Shown here: positions 42,264 to 51,760 of the stretch, one piece after another
Numbering within the stretch: position 1 is the first letter of the stretch
How the letters are laid out: each line of letters starts with the position of its first letter
From: UBA9655 sp964597045
Lineage (GTDB): Bacteria > Pseudomonadota > Alphaproteobacteria > UBA9655
Direction: 5' to 3'
DNA: 64,000 nucleotides
Assembly: GCA_964597045.1 (NCBI GenBank)
Contig: CAZQWE010000008.1
Span: 6,671 to 70,670, forward strand
Notes under the pieces: model-generated
Database searches by the model: none
Told to the model about the DNA's origin: nothing
Seen by the model: only the letters and a program-made list of their open reading frames with translations
Program-made: the position numbers and the translations under genes

Positions 42264-43176
42264 AGCAGCTGCTTTTACACTCAGCTTAATTATACCTACA
42301 GTTTCACATGCCGATAAAACAATAGCCATTACGCAGATAGTGGATCACCCGTCGTTAAATCAAATCCGTGAAGGGATAATTGAGGGACTGGCGAGTAAAG
42401 GATATGTTGAAGGAAAGAACTTAAAGGTAATATACGAAAATGCCCAAGGAAATACTTCTATAGCTGCACAGATAGCTCAGAAGTTTGCTGGAATGAATCC
42501 AGATGTGATCATACCCATTTCAACGCCTTCTGCTCAATCAGTAGTTAAAAACACAAAAACTATCCCTGTGATATTTGCTGGAATTACTGATCCAGTGGAT
42601 GCCAAGGTGGTCACCTCCTTAGAGCGTCCAGGGGGGAATGTGTCTGGTGTTGCAGATATTCCTCCTCTGAAAGAGCAAGTGGAATTTATGGAAACTTGTG
42701 TTTCTCATTTAAAGACAGTAGGTGTGATCTATAATCCAGGTGAAGCCAATAGTGTTTCTTTTTTTGAGCAATTAAAACCTATATTGAAACAAAAAAATAT
42801 TAAGCTTATTACAGCTGCAGCTCCTAAATCTTCTGACGTTAAAGCAGCTGCCACTAGTATAATCGGTAAGGTAGATGCTATTTTTGTTGGGAACGATAAC
42901 ACGGTAATTTCAGGAATTGCATCCCTTATTCAAGCTTGTTTGGAAGCCAACAAACCCCTCTTTGTAAGTGATCCAGATTCTGTCGAACGGGGGGCCTATG
43001 CGGCCTATGCTTATGATCAGAAGGAGATGGGGCGACAAACAGGTGAAATGGTCGCTGAAGTTCTGGAGGGAAAAAATCCGGGGGATATACCCGTTGAACG
43101 TCCCCATGGTTTAAAGCGAATCATCAATCCAAAGGTTGCAGAAAAATTAAGATTAACATGTGGAATTGTGGAGTAA
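42229..43176 (+). CDS. TrpX-like ABC transporter substrate-binding protein (first copy)
   Basis: A 315-residue periplasmic binding protein of the PF04392/COG2984 family (TrpX group; predicted tryptophan or tyrosine transport in Gram-positives). Signal peptide about 1-28 ending VSHA. Two alpha/beta lobes: FAGITDPVDAKVVTSLERPG near 120 and the hinge GVIYNPGEANS near 165; NDNTVISGIASLIQACLEANK (partial motif) near 225 matches the family. No permease or ATPase gene follows; instead a second binding protein is encoded five bases later. The leader ORF and hairpin upstream may control it. Confidence 0.87.
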   Translation: MTRLTQLKQHLKAAAFTLSLIIPTVSHADKTIAITQIVDHPSLNQIREGIIEGLASKGYVEGKNLKVIYENAQGNTSIAAQIAQKFAGMNPDVIIPISTPSAQSVVKNTKTIPVIFAGITDPVDAKVVTSLERPGGNVSGVADIPPLKEQVEFMETCVSHLKTVGVIYNPGEANSVSFFEQLKPILKQKNIKLITAAAPKSSDVKAAATSIIGKVDAIFVGNDNTVISGIASLIQACLEANKPLFVSDPDSVERGAYAAYAYDQKEMGRQTGEMVAEVLEGKNPGDIPVERPHGLKRIINPKVAEKLRLTCGIVE

Positions 43177-43181
43177 AAGTC

Positions 43182-44126
43182 ATGAGAAACGTTAAAAATT
43201 GGGTGGTTTTATTAGGATTAGGCTGGGCCCTTGAGGCCCATGCTGAAAACACAGTTCAAGTTGCTGTTGGACAAATCGTTGAGCATCAAGCGCTCGATAC
43301 TTTGAGAATGAGTTTGAAAGAAGGACTTGAGAAAAAAGGTTTTATGCAAGGGAAGAATTTAACGTGGAGCTATGAAAACGCTCAAGGCAGTGCAGCAACA
43401 GCTGCACAAATAGCACAAAAATTTATAAGCCAAGAGCCGACAGTTATTGTTACGCTTTCGACACCAATGACCCAAGCGGTGGCAACCGCAACGACCAAGA
43501 TCCCCATCGTTTTTGGAGCAGTGACTGATCCTGAATCAGCAAAGCTCACAAGCCAAAAAAATGTCACGGGTTTAACGGATTTTGTCCCACCTGAAAAACA
43601 AATTGAGCTTGTGAAGGCCATTCTTCCCAATGTCAAAACAATTGGTCTAATTTACAATTCAGGTGAGGTGAATTCACAAAAACAAGTCGAAGACATTCAG
43701 AAATACTGTGAAAAAAATGGACTGCGTGTTGAAATTGCAGCAGTTACAAAAAGTAATGATGTGCCAATTGTTGCAAGGACATTGATTGGAAAAGTTGATG
43801 CCATCCTCTTGCCCACAGACAATACGGTTATTTCCTCATTAGAGGCGATTGTAAAGATAGCCATAACTCATAACATTCCTGTTTTTGGAAGTGATGTAGA
43901 TATTGTTCGACGTGGGGCAGTTGCAGCTTATGGTGTTGATTGGAGAGCGTCAGGCGAAGCAATGGCAGATATTGTAAGTCAAATTCTGAACGGTACATCA
44001 GTTAAGAAGATCCCCATTCAAAATCCAAATAATCTCGTTCTTCATATAAATATGGACGCTGCAAAAAGGATGAATGTAGGTATATCTGAGGATTTAAAGA
44101 AAAAAGCTAATTTTATTTATGAATAG
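43182..44126 (+). CDS. TrpX-like ABC transporter substrate-binding protein (second copy)
   Basis: A 314-residue paralogue of the preceding gene, clearly related (GLIYNSGEVNS, DNTVISSLEAIVKIA, YGVDWRASGEAMADIV). The ATG at 43182 is chosen since GGAG (the end of the first gene) lies eight bases upstream; the earlier start at 43158 would overlap that gene. Signal peptide ends LEAHAEN (about 23). The pair looks like a tandem duplication that has diverged considerably. Transport partners are not encoded in the window, so these may serve a distant ABC transporter or be solitary binders. Confidence 0.86.
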   Translation: MRNVKNWVVLLGLGWALEAHAENTVQVAVGQIVEHQALDTLRMSLKEGLEKKGFMQGKNLTWSYENAQGSAATAAQIAQKFISQEPTVIVTLSTPMTQAVATATTKIPIVFGAVTDPESAKLTSQKNVTGLTDFVPPEKQIELVKAILPNVKTIGLIYNSGEVNSQKQVEDIQKYCEKNGLRVEIAAVTKSNDVPIVARTLIGKVDAILLPTDNTVISSLEAIVKIAITHNIPVFGSDVDIVRRGAVAAYGVDWRASGEAMADIVSQILNGTSVKKIPIQNPNNLVLHINMDAAKRMNVGISEDLKKKANFIYE

Positions 44127-44466
44127 CTGTGAATCCTGAGGATTCCTCTCTTTCTAGAATTTCTCCAATAAATTCGAAACAGCTCATATCATTAGTGCTA
44201 TCTGAGTTAAAGATTTGATCTTCTATGAGAGTTGTATTTCCTTCATAACGACGACGTTTTCTCACGAATTTGGGAGCTGGAAGAAAGCGTAAAGATGATC
44301 TTGCCCCACTATCTGGAAATCTATGAGTGGGTGTTTTTTCCGAACAGGTTGTTATTGAAGAGGTTATTTGAATGGGTAAGCCAAGAACAAAGCGAGAAAA
44401 GAGCCCCATGATAACCATGCTCAGTAGAGTAAAAAGTTTTATTTTAAGTAAGGGTATAGAAAACAT
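44113..44466 (-). CDS. Hypothetical exported protein
   Basis: A 117-residue ORF from the ATG at 44464-44466; the track to 44478 would need a TTG start. The N terminus is hydrophobic and signal-like (about 1-30, LLSMVIMGLFSRFVLGLP), followed by a basic stretch (FVRKRRRYEG) and an acidic end. It overlaps the convergent binding-protein gene by 14 bases and has no clear ribosome site. No family is recognised, so it may not be a gene. Confidence 0.4.
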   Translation of the reverse strand: MFSIPLLKIKLFTLLSMVIMGLFSRFVLGLPIQITSSITTCSEKTPTHRFPDSGARSSLRFLPAPKFVRKRRRYEGNTTLIEDQIFNSDSTNDMSCFEFIGEILEREESSGFTAIHK

Positions 44467-44602
44467 TCTAAAGCACAAAAATAATATAATACTAAAATAG
44501 TAACATACTAAGTAAGATGCAATAATAATGATTGCATATCAGATATGCATTTTAGGTATCAGTGTTCGAATTTTAAATGCTTCGGTTTGTGGGAAAGTTT
44601 GA

Positions 44603-45943
44603 TCACTCGTTTCTAGCAGCTTTGATTTCTCGTAGAATCTCTTTGGCCCTTAATTGATTTTCTTTGTCGTTTTTAAGGAAATGAAGACTGCGCTCAGCCT
44701 GTTTTTTAGCTTCATCAAAATCTTCTACTTGAAAAGACATTTCTGCAAGAGAAAGAGCAGCAAGGCCTGTATTACCTGTCTTTCCATAATAAATAGCTAA
44801 AAGCCTATAGGTGAAGGGATTGTCAGGTTCTTCAGTTTTTGCACGCAACAATTCATGATAAGCTTTCTTATGGTCTTGCGAGTTGGGGCTCTCTGTTAAA
44901 GCGTGGGCATAATTAATGCGGAGCAATGCGATATCAGGTTTAATTTGTACTGCTTTACTATAGGCATTTATAGCTTCCGGCATATTACCTGAGTCAAAAA
45001 GAATCTGTCCTTTCAAGTCCCAGAAGAAGGCATCCTGAGGGTATTCCTTCAAAAGGCTATTAATTTCTCTTAAGGCATCTTCCTCTTGTCCGCTTTGAAG
45101 ATAGGCAATGGAACGACCATATCTAGCAAGGAGTGAAGTATCAGAAGGTTTGAGTCGTGTTAGAGTCTTTATGGGAGGTTCGGTAAAAGCCGCAATCTTA
45201 ACTTGGATGCGTTTGAAATTACTATCAAAATCCTCTGGTAGAAGTGAGGCACCATAAGGAGATGTGGTTAAATGGCTTTTAAAGAAGTCGACCCGTTCTG
45301 ATGTTAAAGGGTGCGTCAACACATAGGGATCTACATGTTGATTCATATAGAAATCATCCTTGTGAAGCATTTGCATAAATTCGAGCATTCCTTTAGAGGA
45401 CCAGCCTAAGGCATCTAAATAGCGTGCGGCTCCCTGATCTGCTGCACCTTCCTGATCTCTCCTAAATTTAAGAAAACTACGAGCCGCCACATCTTGAGCT
45501 CCCATCAATACAGCGGCTCCAGCCTCTGGATTAGCAAGACCGACAGCAATACCTCCTAAAACGCCAATGAGGCCTTTAACGAGAGCTTTTTCATATTCAT
45601 CAATACCTCTAATAACGTGATTCCCAGCAAGGTGGGCCGTTTCGTGGGCAAATACACCGATCACTTGGGAAGCTGAATTAGCTTTTAAAATCAAGGCTGT
45701 ATTGACTCCAATGCGACCTCCCCCCATCGCAAAAGCATTCACTTCCTTTGAATTAACAACATATAAGACGAGTGAATTCGGATTTAAGCCGGCGACTTCA
45801 AATATTGGGTTTAGATAAGACTTTAGGACTTCTTCAATTTCAGCGTCACGAATTAAAGCTCCTTCCTGTATAGAGCTAATGGCATAAAGGTTTTGATTCA
45901 AAAATACAAATATTGAAATAAAGATCTGATATATTATTTTCAC
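44603..45943 (-). CDS. BepA-like M48 metalloprotease with TPR repeats
   Basis: A 446-residue periplasmic protease-chaperone. Signal peptide about 1-21 (ending NLYA). The zinc site HETAH is at 100-104 with third ligand Glu165 in QEGAADQGAARYL; the active-site plug region with AFAMGGGRIGVNTAL is typical. From about 270 the protein is TPR-like (LRINYAHALTESPNSQDHKKAY pattern, repeated PEAINAYSKAV). BepA monitors LptD and outer-membrane protein assembly in E. coli; a similar role is inferred, in keeping with bamB here. It has the full catalytic set. Confidence 0.93.
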   Translation of the reverse strand: MKIIYQIFISIFVFLNQNLYAISSIQEGALIRDAEIEEVLKSYLNPIFEVAGLNPNSLVLYVVNSKEVNAFAMGGGRIGVNTALILKANSASQVIGVFAHETAHLAGNHVIRGIDEYEKALVKGLIGVLGGIAVGLANPEAGAAVLMGAQDVAARSFLKFRRDQEGAADQGAARYLDALGWSSKGMLEFMQMLHKDDFYMNQHVDPYVLTHPLTSERVDFFKSHLTTSPYGASLLPEDFDSNFKRIQVKIAAFTEPPIKTLTRLKPSDTSLLARYGRSIAYLQSGQEEDALREINSLLKEYPQDAFFWDLKGQILFDSGNMPEAINAYSKAVQIKPDIALLRINYAHALTESPNSQDHKKAYHELLRAKTEEPDNPFTYRLLAIYYGKTGNTGLAALSLAEMSFQVEDFDEAKKQAERSLHFLKNDKENQLRAKEILREIKAARNE

Positions 45944-46012
45944 TTTTGAGTTGCCTTATACCTATTTAAAACATATACAAAAAGAGAATTTTTCAGAAGA
46001 GGTTTGTTTACT

Positions 46013-47248
46013 TTGAGAAAATATTTATCGCTTGAGAATCTTTTCATAACTTTTGGTTCCCTCATACTTGCGATCTCTTGCATTTATGCAAAGCAATTGT
46101 TCTCATTAATATTACCATTATTTACCATTGGTTTCATGTATTATCAAGGAAAATCAAGGAAATTATCCTTTTTACAAACACCCCCCTTATTCTTCGGTTT
46201 TCTGTTGGTTGTTTTATTAGGGCTGAGTTCTTTATGGTCTATTGAGCCGTTGGAGACGCTTAAAATATTTATAAGTACGATCGTTACCTTTGTATGTGCT
46301 GTGTATTTAATAGGTGCAATGCCTCATATTTCAGCCAAGTCCATTGATATAATTGTTCGGCTCTTACTGGGATCGATTTTATGCATAGCACTCATTTTTT
46401 CTTATCATCTTCTCTTTGATACAATGCATGCAAACGGCCATTCAATTTTATACATTTCGCCCGTAAAATTAAAACCATCTGCTTCTATATTAGGATTGAG
46501 TTTCTTTGTTATTAGTGGATTTCTCTTTTTAAGATATGGGAAGATATTTTCTCTCCTGACCTTTGTTCTATTTGTACTGTTTATTTATGTATCCTTATGT
46601 CAAACAGCCTTGTTCTCTATGTTCTTCGCTTCGATGGCTTTTATTTTTAGTTATTTTTTTCCCTTTTGGAGTACGCGAATTGCAATCGTTTGTAGTTACA
46701 CATACATTATACTTTCACCTTTGTTATTTTTTCATATCATTCCAGCAAGTTCCTTTTATCAAAATAACTTATTAGAAAAGTTTATGACGAGTAGTTTGTA
46801 CCACAGGTTTTTGGCCTGGGAATTTTATACTGAAAAGTTTTTTGAACAACCTCTAACCGGGTGGGGTGCTGCTTCATCAAAATATTTGCAAGAAGAAGAT
46901 GGACTTGCAGAGAATTTTTCGAATGTCATACACCCTCATAGTGCGAGTATCCAGGCTTATCTGGAATTTGGTCTCGCAGGAGGTATCTTGCTTGCTTTGT
47001 TTTTCGCGTCCTTGTTCTGGATGGTTGAAAAGCATGTGAAAGACCGCTTAGCTGTTGCTGTATGTAATGCGACTTTAACATTTGCTTTTGTGGCAGCTGT
47101 CGTGACTCACAATATGTGGCACAATTATTGGCTATCATTGAGCGCACTTGTGGCTTGCCTAGCATTAATATTTGTTAGGATTCGCGAGGGGCAGCTGCAC
47201 GCGTCAGTCGATCATTCAAGGCAAGGCCTATCCCTTCAAATGGAATAG
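46013..47248 (+). CDS. O-antigen ligase family protein (WaaL/Wzy-like)
   Basis: A 411-residue polytopic membrane protein with about ten to twelve hydrophobic segments. The large periplasmic loop and the family motif HPHSASIQAYLEFGLAGG (about 305-322) identify the PF04932 Wzy_C/O-antigen ligase group. The TTG at 46013 is favoured, as AGAGG lies ten bases upstream; the TTG at 46004 is too close. It would join O-antigen or similar glycans to lipid A core or polymerise them. The 3' end overlaps the convergent tsaC gene by 74 bases. Confidence 0.85.
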   Translation: MRKYLSLENLFITFGSLILAISCIYAKQLFSLILPLFTIGFMYYQGKSRKLSFLQTPPLFFGFLLVVLLGLSSLWSIEPLETLKIFISTIVTFVCAVYLIGAMPHISAKSIDIIVRLLLGSILCIALIFSYHLLFDTMHANGHSILYISPVKLKPSASILGLSFFVISGFLFLRYGKIFSLLTFVLFVLFIYVSLCQTALFSMFFASMAFIFSYFFPFWSTRIAIVCSYTYIILSPLLFFHIIPASSFYQNNLLEKFMTSSLYHRFLAWEFYTEKFFEQPLTGWGAASSKYLQEEDGLAENFSNVIHPHSASIQAYLEFGLAGGILLALFFASLFWMVEKHVKDRLAVAVCNATLTFAFVAAVVTHNMWHNYWLSLSALVACLALIFVRIREGQLHASVDHSRQGLSLQME

Positions 47249-48113
47249 GAGCGACGGCTATCCTTGAATAAATGGGTTTATCTAATTTACGCAACATTTT
47301 GAATAAGTTAGCTGCTGCTTCTCTCAAATTCCCCTCGGGGCTGAGATTGAGAGAATGCTCATCCGAATAAGGGTTTGAACCATAACCTAAATAGGCTTCA
47401 TTAGCTTCGCGCTGAAGCGCGTTAAGTCTAAGGGGGGTATTTGGACAATAATGACTTTTCATCATGCCTGGCGCTTTAATTTGTGCAGTTGAGGGGTGGA
47501 CTATGAAGCCAATAACCTTTTCAATTTCTTTCTCTGTTATCACGCCTGGGCGTAAAAGAACGGGCGAGGGGCCTGTTAAGTCTACAATAGTTGACTCAAG
47601 GCCTATTGTTGATTGTCCTCCCTCTAAGACAAAAAGGTCGGGAAAGGCTTCAATGACATGCTGTGATTCAGTAGGGCTTATTGTTCCAGAGGTGTTGGCG
47701 CTTGGAGCTGCAATCAATCCATTGAATTTAGACAGAATTTCGAGGGCAATGGGGTGGTTTGGGATTCTGATGGCAAGCGTGTCTAGACCAGCGCTGGCTA
47801 ATAAAGAAACAGAAGCTGATGGAAGGCGAGGTAACACCAGGGTCAGAGGTCCGGGCCAAAAGGCGTTAGCTAGTTTGTCTGCCCTTTCGTTCCACTCAAC
47901 TTGAGCTTTAAAAGCATCCGTTGTAGAGCTATGAATAATAAGAGGGTTAAAACTCGGCCTTTTTTTTGCATCAAATATAAGAGCAACAGCCAGGTCATTC
48001 CTTGCATCAGCTGCGAGGCCATAAACAGTTTCAGTGGGAAATCCTATGAGTTTTCCTTGATTTAACAAGGATAAAGCAGTGTGAATCGCTGTGGATGAGG
48101 GAGGGTGAATCAC
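47175..48113 (-). CDS. tsaC: L-threonylcarbamoyladenylate synthase (TsaC/Sua5)
   Basis: A 312-residue enzyme forming threonylcarbamoyl-AMP for tRNA t6A37. The YrdC domain (about 1-200) shows GFPTETVYGLAADA, AKKRPSFNPLIIH and PSANTSGTISPT. A linker IKAPGMMKSHYCPNTPLRL joins a C-terminal Sua5 domain, so it is the long Sua5 form. It overlaps the next gene upstream by four bases and the convergent ligase gene by 74 bases. Confidence 0.93.
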   Translation of the reverse strand: MIHPPSSTAIHTALSLLNQGKLIGFPTETVYGLAADARNDLAVALIFDAKKRPSFNPLIIHSSTTDAFKAQVEWNERADKLANAFWPGPLTLVLPRLPSASVSLLASAGLDTLAIRIPNHPIALEILSKFNGLIAAPSANTSGTISPTESQHVIEAFPDLFVLEGGQSTIGLESTIVDLTGPSPVLLRPGVITEKEIEKVIGFIVHPSTAQIKAPGMMKSHYCPNTPLRLNALQREANEAYLGYGSNPYSDEHSLNLSPEGNLREAAANLFKMLRKLDKPIYSRIAVAPIPFEGIGLALNDRLTRAAAPRES

Positions 48114-48883
48114 GGTTTACGTCCAAAAACAACGAAAGCAGGATTGAGTAGATTCGGTTTTCCGTAGGTAAAGGGTTTTCCATCAATCAATGTCATTATG
48201 CCTCCGGCGGCTTCTACAATGGCTTGACCTGCTGCTGTGTCCCATTCCGAGCAGGGTTCAAACCTTATATAGATATCAGCCTGACCAGATGCAATAAGGC
48301 AGAATTTAATTGCACTTCTAAGTCTGAGCGTTTGACTAACAGGGAAGGTTCGCAAGAAAAAATTTTCTTGATCCTTATGTTTTTGTCCATATCCTCCTAA
48401 AAGAAGGGTGACGCCTTGTTGAGGAAAAGAGCGAGTCTGGATGGATGCGTTTTGTCCTTCAACGAATCGAAAGGCTTTTTTCTCATAACCAAAATAAGTT
48501 TCGCGGGAAAGAGGGATATGAATCAAGCCAAATACTGGTTTAAGATTCTCCATCAGGGCAATATTAATACAAAAGTCCCCAGTTTTGAATATGAAGCCCT
48601 TTGTTCCATCTAAGGGGTCGATAAGCCAGTACAGTTCACTTTTAATAGACCATGACGTCTCATCTTCTTCAGAAATGATGGGAATGTTTGGTGTTATTTG
48701 TGATAACCCTTGCTTGAGTAATTTTTGACTCTCGTTATCAATTTCTGTAACAGGAGATCCATCAACCTTTTTGGTTATTTCAATATCTTTAGTATATTGA
48801 GCTGCAATAAACGATCCCACTTCTTCAACGAGTGAAATGAGTTTAGGTATGATTAAATCTAGGTTGGGTCTTGACACATTCAT
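48110..48883 (-). CDS. cysQ: 3'(2'),5'-bisphosphate nucleotidase CysQ
   Basis: A 257-residue inositol-monophosphatase-fold enzyme hydrolysing 3'-phosphoadenosine 5'-phosphate. Metal-binding motifs: ISEEDE near 70, WLIDPLDGTKGF (about 88-99) and EWDTAAGQAIVEAAGG (about 210-225). The family residues are all present. Four-base overlap with tsaC suggests a coupled pair. Confidence 0.92.
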   Translation of the reverse strand: MNVSRPNLDLIIPKLISLVEEVGSFIAAQYTKDIEITKKVDGSPVTEIDNESQKLLKQGLSQITPNIPIISEEDETSWSIKSELYWLIDPLDGTKGFIFKTGDFCINIALMENLKPVFGLIHIPLSRETYFGYEKKAFRFVEGQNASIQTRSFPQQGVTLLLGGYGQKHKDQENFFLRTFPVSQTLRLRSAIKFCLIASGQADIYIRFEPCSEWDTAAGQAIVEAAGGIMTLIDGKPFTYGKPNLLNPAFVVFGRKP

Positions 48884-49006
48884 GGTCAGGATTATGAAGT
48901 AATTTTGTCAAAAAGGAAAGGGTTTTTTTATATCATTAAATAATAAATAATATTGCACAAAATAAAAATATATGATATATTGATTTATATTAGATGGAGG
49001 TGTGTG

Positions 49007-49198
49007 ATGTCAAATAAAAGAAAATCGCTTGATTGTCGTAAAGTTCCTAGCGAAATGAACTGTTCTCTAAAAATTTCAGGATCTGAGGAAGAAATAATGC
49101 CAGTTGCAATATTTCACCTTATTGATGCCCATCAGCATCAGGATTCACCTGAGTTTAGGGAAGAATTGCGCAAAGCATTAGCTGACGATGAAGATTAA
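49007..49198 (+). CDS. DUF1059 family small protein
   Basis: A 63-residue protein with GGAGGT ahead of the ATG at 49007; the longer frame's 18 extra codons are rejected. It fits the DUF1059 pattern: a Cys in LDCRKV, a second Cys in MNCSLKISGSEEEIM, His in IFHLIDAHQHQDSPEF, and a final charged helix. The function of the family is unknown. It stands alone between cysQ (divergent) and the beta-lactamase-like gene (convergent). Confidence 0.7.
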   Translation: MSNKRKSLDCRKVPSEMNCSLKISGSEEEIMPVAIFHLIDAHQHQDSPEFREELRKALADDED

Positions 49199-50353
49199 TT
49201 ATTTCTCTTGATCTAAGACAAGATCTAAAAACTTACACGTGGTTTTCCACGGTAAGTTTGTTTCTGCGTTGTGCAAAATGATAATGCCTATGTCATGATC
49301 GGGCAAGAATGCAATCATATTGTGGAAACCTTTTAGCCATCCTCCATGGTAGACGACTCGTTCCCCTCCATAATCCATCCATCTCCATCCCAAAGCATAG
49401 CCCATATTTTCAATATACTCTGACTTTGCTTTCATCTCTTCCGGTGAAATTTTTTGAGTCACTTGAGGGAGATGCAAAAGATTTCGAGCCCCCTGACTTA
49501 AAAATTCCGGTTGCCCACCTAGGTGAGCTTTGAGGAAGGGAATCATATCTTCCATAGAAGCATTAATGCCACCTGAAGGGGAAACAGCATAATAAGCAGT
49601 AGAATAAGAGTTAAGAGGAATGATTTTTCCCTTTTCATTCTTGATATGGGGAGTTGCTTGATTATGACTTTCACTTAAGCAAGCAAAGCCAACACAAGCA
49701 TGTTTCATTCCAAGAGGTTCAAGGAGATGGCTGTCCATAACTTCATTAAAAGATTTGTTTTCTGCTGCTTCAATTATGTCTCCAATAAGAGAAAACATGA
49801 CGTTATGATAATCAAAGACATCGCCTGGTGGTGCGACGGGTTTGACAGTTTGTGCCATTCTTAATAGCTCAGAACGTTCAGGATGGGTTTCAATCAATGG
49901 GTTGAATCCATAACGAGGAATACCGCTTGTGTGACTTAATAGGTGTTTGACAAGAAGAGGCTCCTCCTGACCTTTGAGATGAAAATTATTCATGTACTCT
50001 GTTACGGCAGCATTAAGGTCAATTCTTTTATCCCCATAGAGTTTGACCATTAGGGTAGAAGAAAGGGGTTTAGATACAGATCCAAGTTGAAAAAGAGTCT
50101 TTGGATTTAGTTTTTCAGGCTTACCAAGCTTTTTAAAACCGTAGGACTTTAGAAAATACACATCCTTAGGGCCGACAATTGCAACAACACATCCGGGAGC
50201 ACCATGCTCTTTTAGGTAAGCTGCTATAAAACTGTCGACTGAGTTTGTAAGTTTGTCCCATTTTGGAGCGTCAGCAAGACATGCGTGAGTTAATAAGAGT
50301 GGAAGGAAAATGAATCTTAGGAAAGCACTCACGACTTTTCCCACCAGCGTCAT
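49199..50353 (-). CDS. Class C beta-lactamase-fold serine hydrolase
   Basis: A serine hydrolase of the AmpC/esterase/PBP-like family (about 384 residues from 50353; a GTG at 50332 is also possible). The track start at 50491 lies inside a palindromic repeat and is rejected. After a signal peptide (LRFIFLPLLLTHACLA), SVSK (GSVSKPLSS) is the nucleophile motif, YHN (VFDYHNVMF) the second, and HGG (VYHGGW) the third. True beta-lactamase activity is not implied; these proteins often hydrolyse esters or D-peptides. Confidence 0.85.
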   Translation of the reverse strand: MTLVGKVVSAFLRFIFLPLLLTHACLADAPKWDKLTNSVDSFIAAYLKEHGAPGCVVAIVGPKDVYFLKSYGFKKLGKPEKLNPKTLFQLGSVSKPLSSTLMVKLYGDKRIDLNAAVTEYMNNFHLKGQEEPLLVKHLLSHTSGIPRYGFNPLIETHPERSELLRMAQTVKPVAPPGDVFDYHNVMFSLIGDIIEAAENKSFNEVMDSHLLEPLGMKHACVGFACLSESHNQATPHIKNEKGKIIPLNSYSTAYYAVSPSGGINASMEDMIPFLKAHLGGQPEFLSQGARNLLHLPQVTQKISPEEMKAKSEYIENMGYALGWRWMDYGGERVVYHGGWLKGFHNMIAFLPDHDIGIIILHNAETNLPWKTTCKFLDLVLDQEK

Positions 50354-50466
50354 CCTCGCGACTGCGGGGATCCAGTATAAACAATTTATTCCGAAGGAAT
50401 GTGTAATTTTTACATTGCTTCGCAATGAGTCATTGCCTTGGATCCCCGCATTCGCGAGGATGACGC
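50347..50466. repeat. GGCGTCATCC palindrome, 120-bp copy
   Basis: Perfect 15-bp outer arms GCGTCATCCTCGCGA (50347-50361) and TCGCGAGGATGACGC (50452-50466), with inner complementary GCGGGGATCC/GGATCCCCGC. It lies between eno and the serine hydrolase gene and can fold over its whole length. The same arms occur at 10066-10097 and 24628-24787. Confidence 0.9.
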
Positions 50467-50493
50467 CCTCTGCTAATATTATTCCATTCATTT

Positions 50494-51753
50494 CTAGAGT
50501 CCAAACTCTGCCTGATCACCGAGCGCCTCTTCGATTCGGAGAAGCTGGTTATATTTCGCAATACGATCTGACCTTGAGAGGGAGCCTGTTTTAATTTGAC
50601 CACAGTTGAGGGCAACAGCAAGATCAGCAATCGTTGAATCTTCTGTCTCACCTGATCTGTGAGACATAACTGTCGTAAAGCCTGATCTATGAGCAATATC
50701 AACGGCTTGTAATGTTTCAGTCAGGGTGCCTATTTGATTCGGCTTAATGAGAATGCTGTTTGCAACGCCTTTCTGAATCCCTTCTGCAAGGCGAAGGGGA
50801 TTTGTCACAAAGAGGTCATCTCCAACGAGTTGCAAGCGTTCCCCAAGAGCGTCAGTTAATGTTTTCCAACCCTCCCAATCATCTTCAGCCATCCCGTCTT
50901 CTATGGAAAGAATAGGATAATCCTGGCACAAAGACTCATAATATTTAACAAGCTCACCCGAGCTTAAGACTTTGCCTTCACCCTTAAGATGATACTTGCC
51001 GTCTTTATAAAACTCCGTTGATGCCACATCGAGAGCAATCGCAATTTCTGCGCCCAGTTCATAACCACTCGCATCAATAGATTCCATAATAAAATCAAGA
51101 GCTGCCCGTGTTGAGGGTAGGGCAGGGGCAAAGCCACCTTCATCTCCAACATTTGTGTTATTCCCAGATTTGACTAAAAGCATTTTCAATGTATGAAAAA
51201 CTTCACTGCCCCACCTCAAGGATTCTTTGAAAGAGGGTGCACCTACAGGAATAATCATAAATTCTTGAAAATCAATAGGATTGTCGGCGTGAGCGCCTCC
51301 ATTAATGATATTCATCATAGGGATGGGGAGAACGTGAGCATAGACTCCTCCAATGTAGCGAAAGAGGGGCATTCCTTCCTCTTCTGCGGCTGCTTTAGCA
51401 GTTGCAAGGCTGGCACCTAAAATAGCATTTGCTCCCAAGCGACTCTTATTCTCTGTTCCATCAAGATTAATGAGCAGACGATCGATATCCATTTGATTTT
51501 GAGCGTTTGATCCACAAAGCTCACCAAATATCTCGTCGTTTACGGCTTCAACTGCATTCTGGACGCCTTTCCCTTGATAACGATCTTTATCGCCATCTCT
51601 GAGTTCTACAGCTTCATGTGCTCCTGTTGACGCTCCTGAAGGTACGGCAGCACGACCACGAGCTCCACTTTCGAGTGTAACTTCGACTTCTACCGTTGGG
51701 TTTCCTCTTGAATCAAGTATTTCTCTGCCTTTGATATCTATAATTGTGCTCAT
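50494..51753 (-). CDS. eno: Enolase
   Basis: A 419-residue glycolytic enzyme (2-phosphoglycerate to phosphoenolpyruvate). Motifs: ILDSRGNPTVEVEV near the start, the metal ligands in ALDVASTEFYKDG and ILSIEDGMAEDDWEGW, the catalytic Lys region ILIKPNQIGTLTET, and SHRSGETEDSTIADL (about 360). It is about 10 residues shorter than usual bacterial enolases, mostly at the C terminus. It follows kdsA by seven bases in the secG-pyrG-kdsA-eno order. Confidence 0.97.
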   Translation of the reverse strand: MSTIIDIKGREILDSRGNPTVEVEVTLESGARGRAAVPSGASTGAHEAVELRDGDKDRYQGKGVQNAVEAVNDEIFGELCGSNAQNQMDIDRLLINLDGTENKSRLGANAILGASLATAKAAAEEEGMPLFRYIGGVYAHVLPIPMMNIINGGAHADNPIDFQEFMIIPVGAPSFKESLRWGSEVFHTLKMLLVKSGNNTNVGDEGGFAPALPSTRAALDFIMESIDASGYELGAEIAIALDVASTEFYKDGKYHLKGEGKVLSSGELVKYYESLCQDYPILSIEDGMAEDDWEGWKTLTDALGERLQLVGDDLFVTNPLRLAEGIQKGVANSILIKPNQIGTLTETLQAVDIAHRSGFTTVMSHRSGETEDSTIADLAVALNCGQIKTGSLSRSDRIAKYNQLLRIEEALGDQAEFGL

Positions 51754-51760
51754 GATTCAC

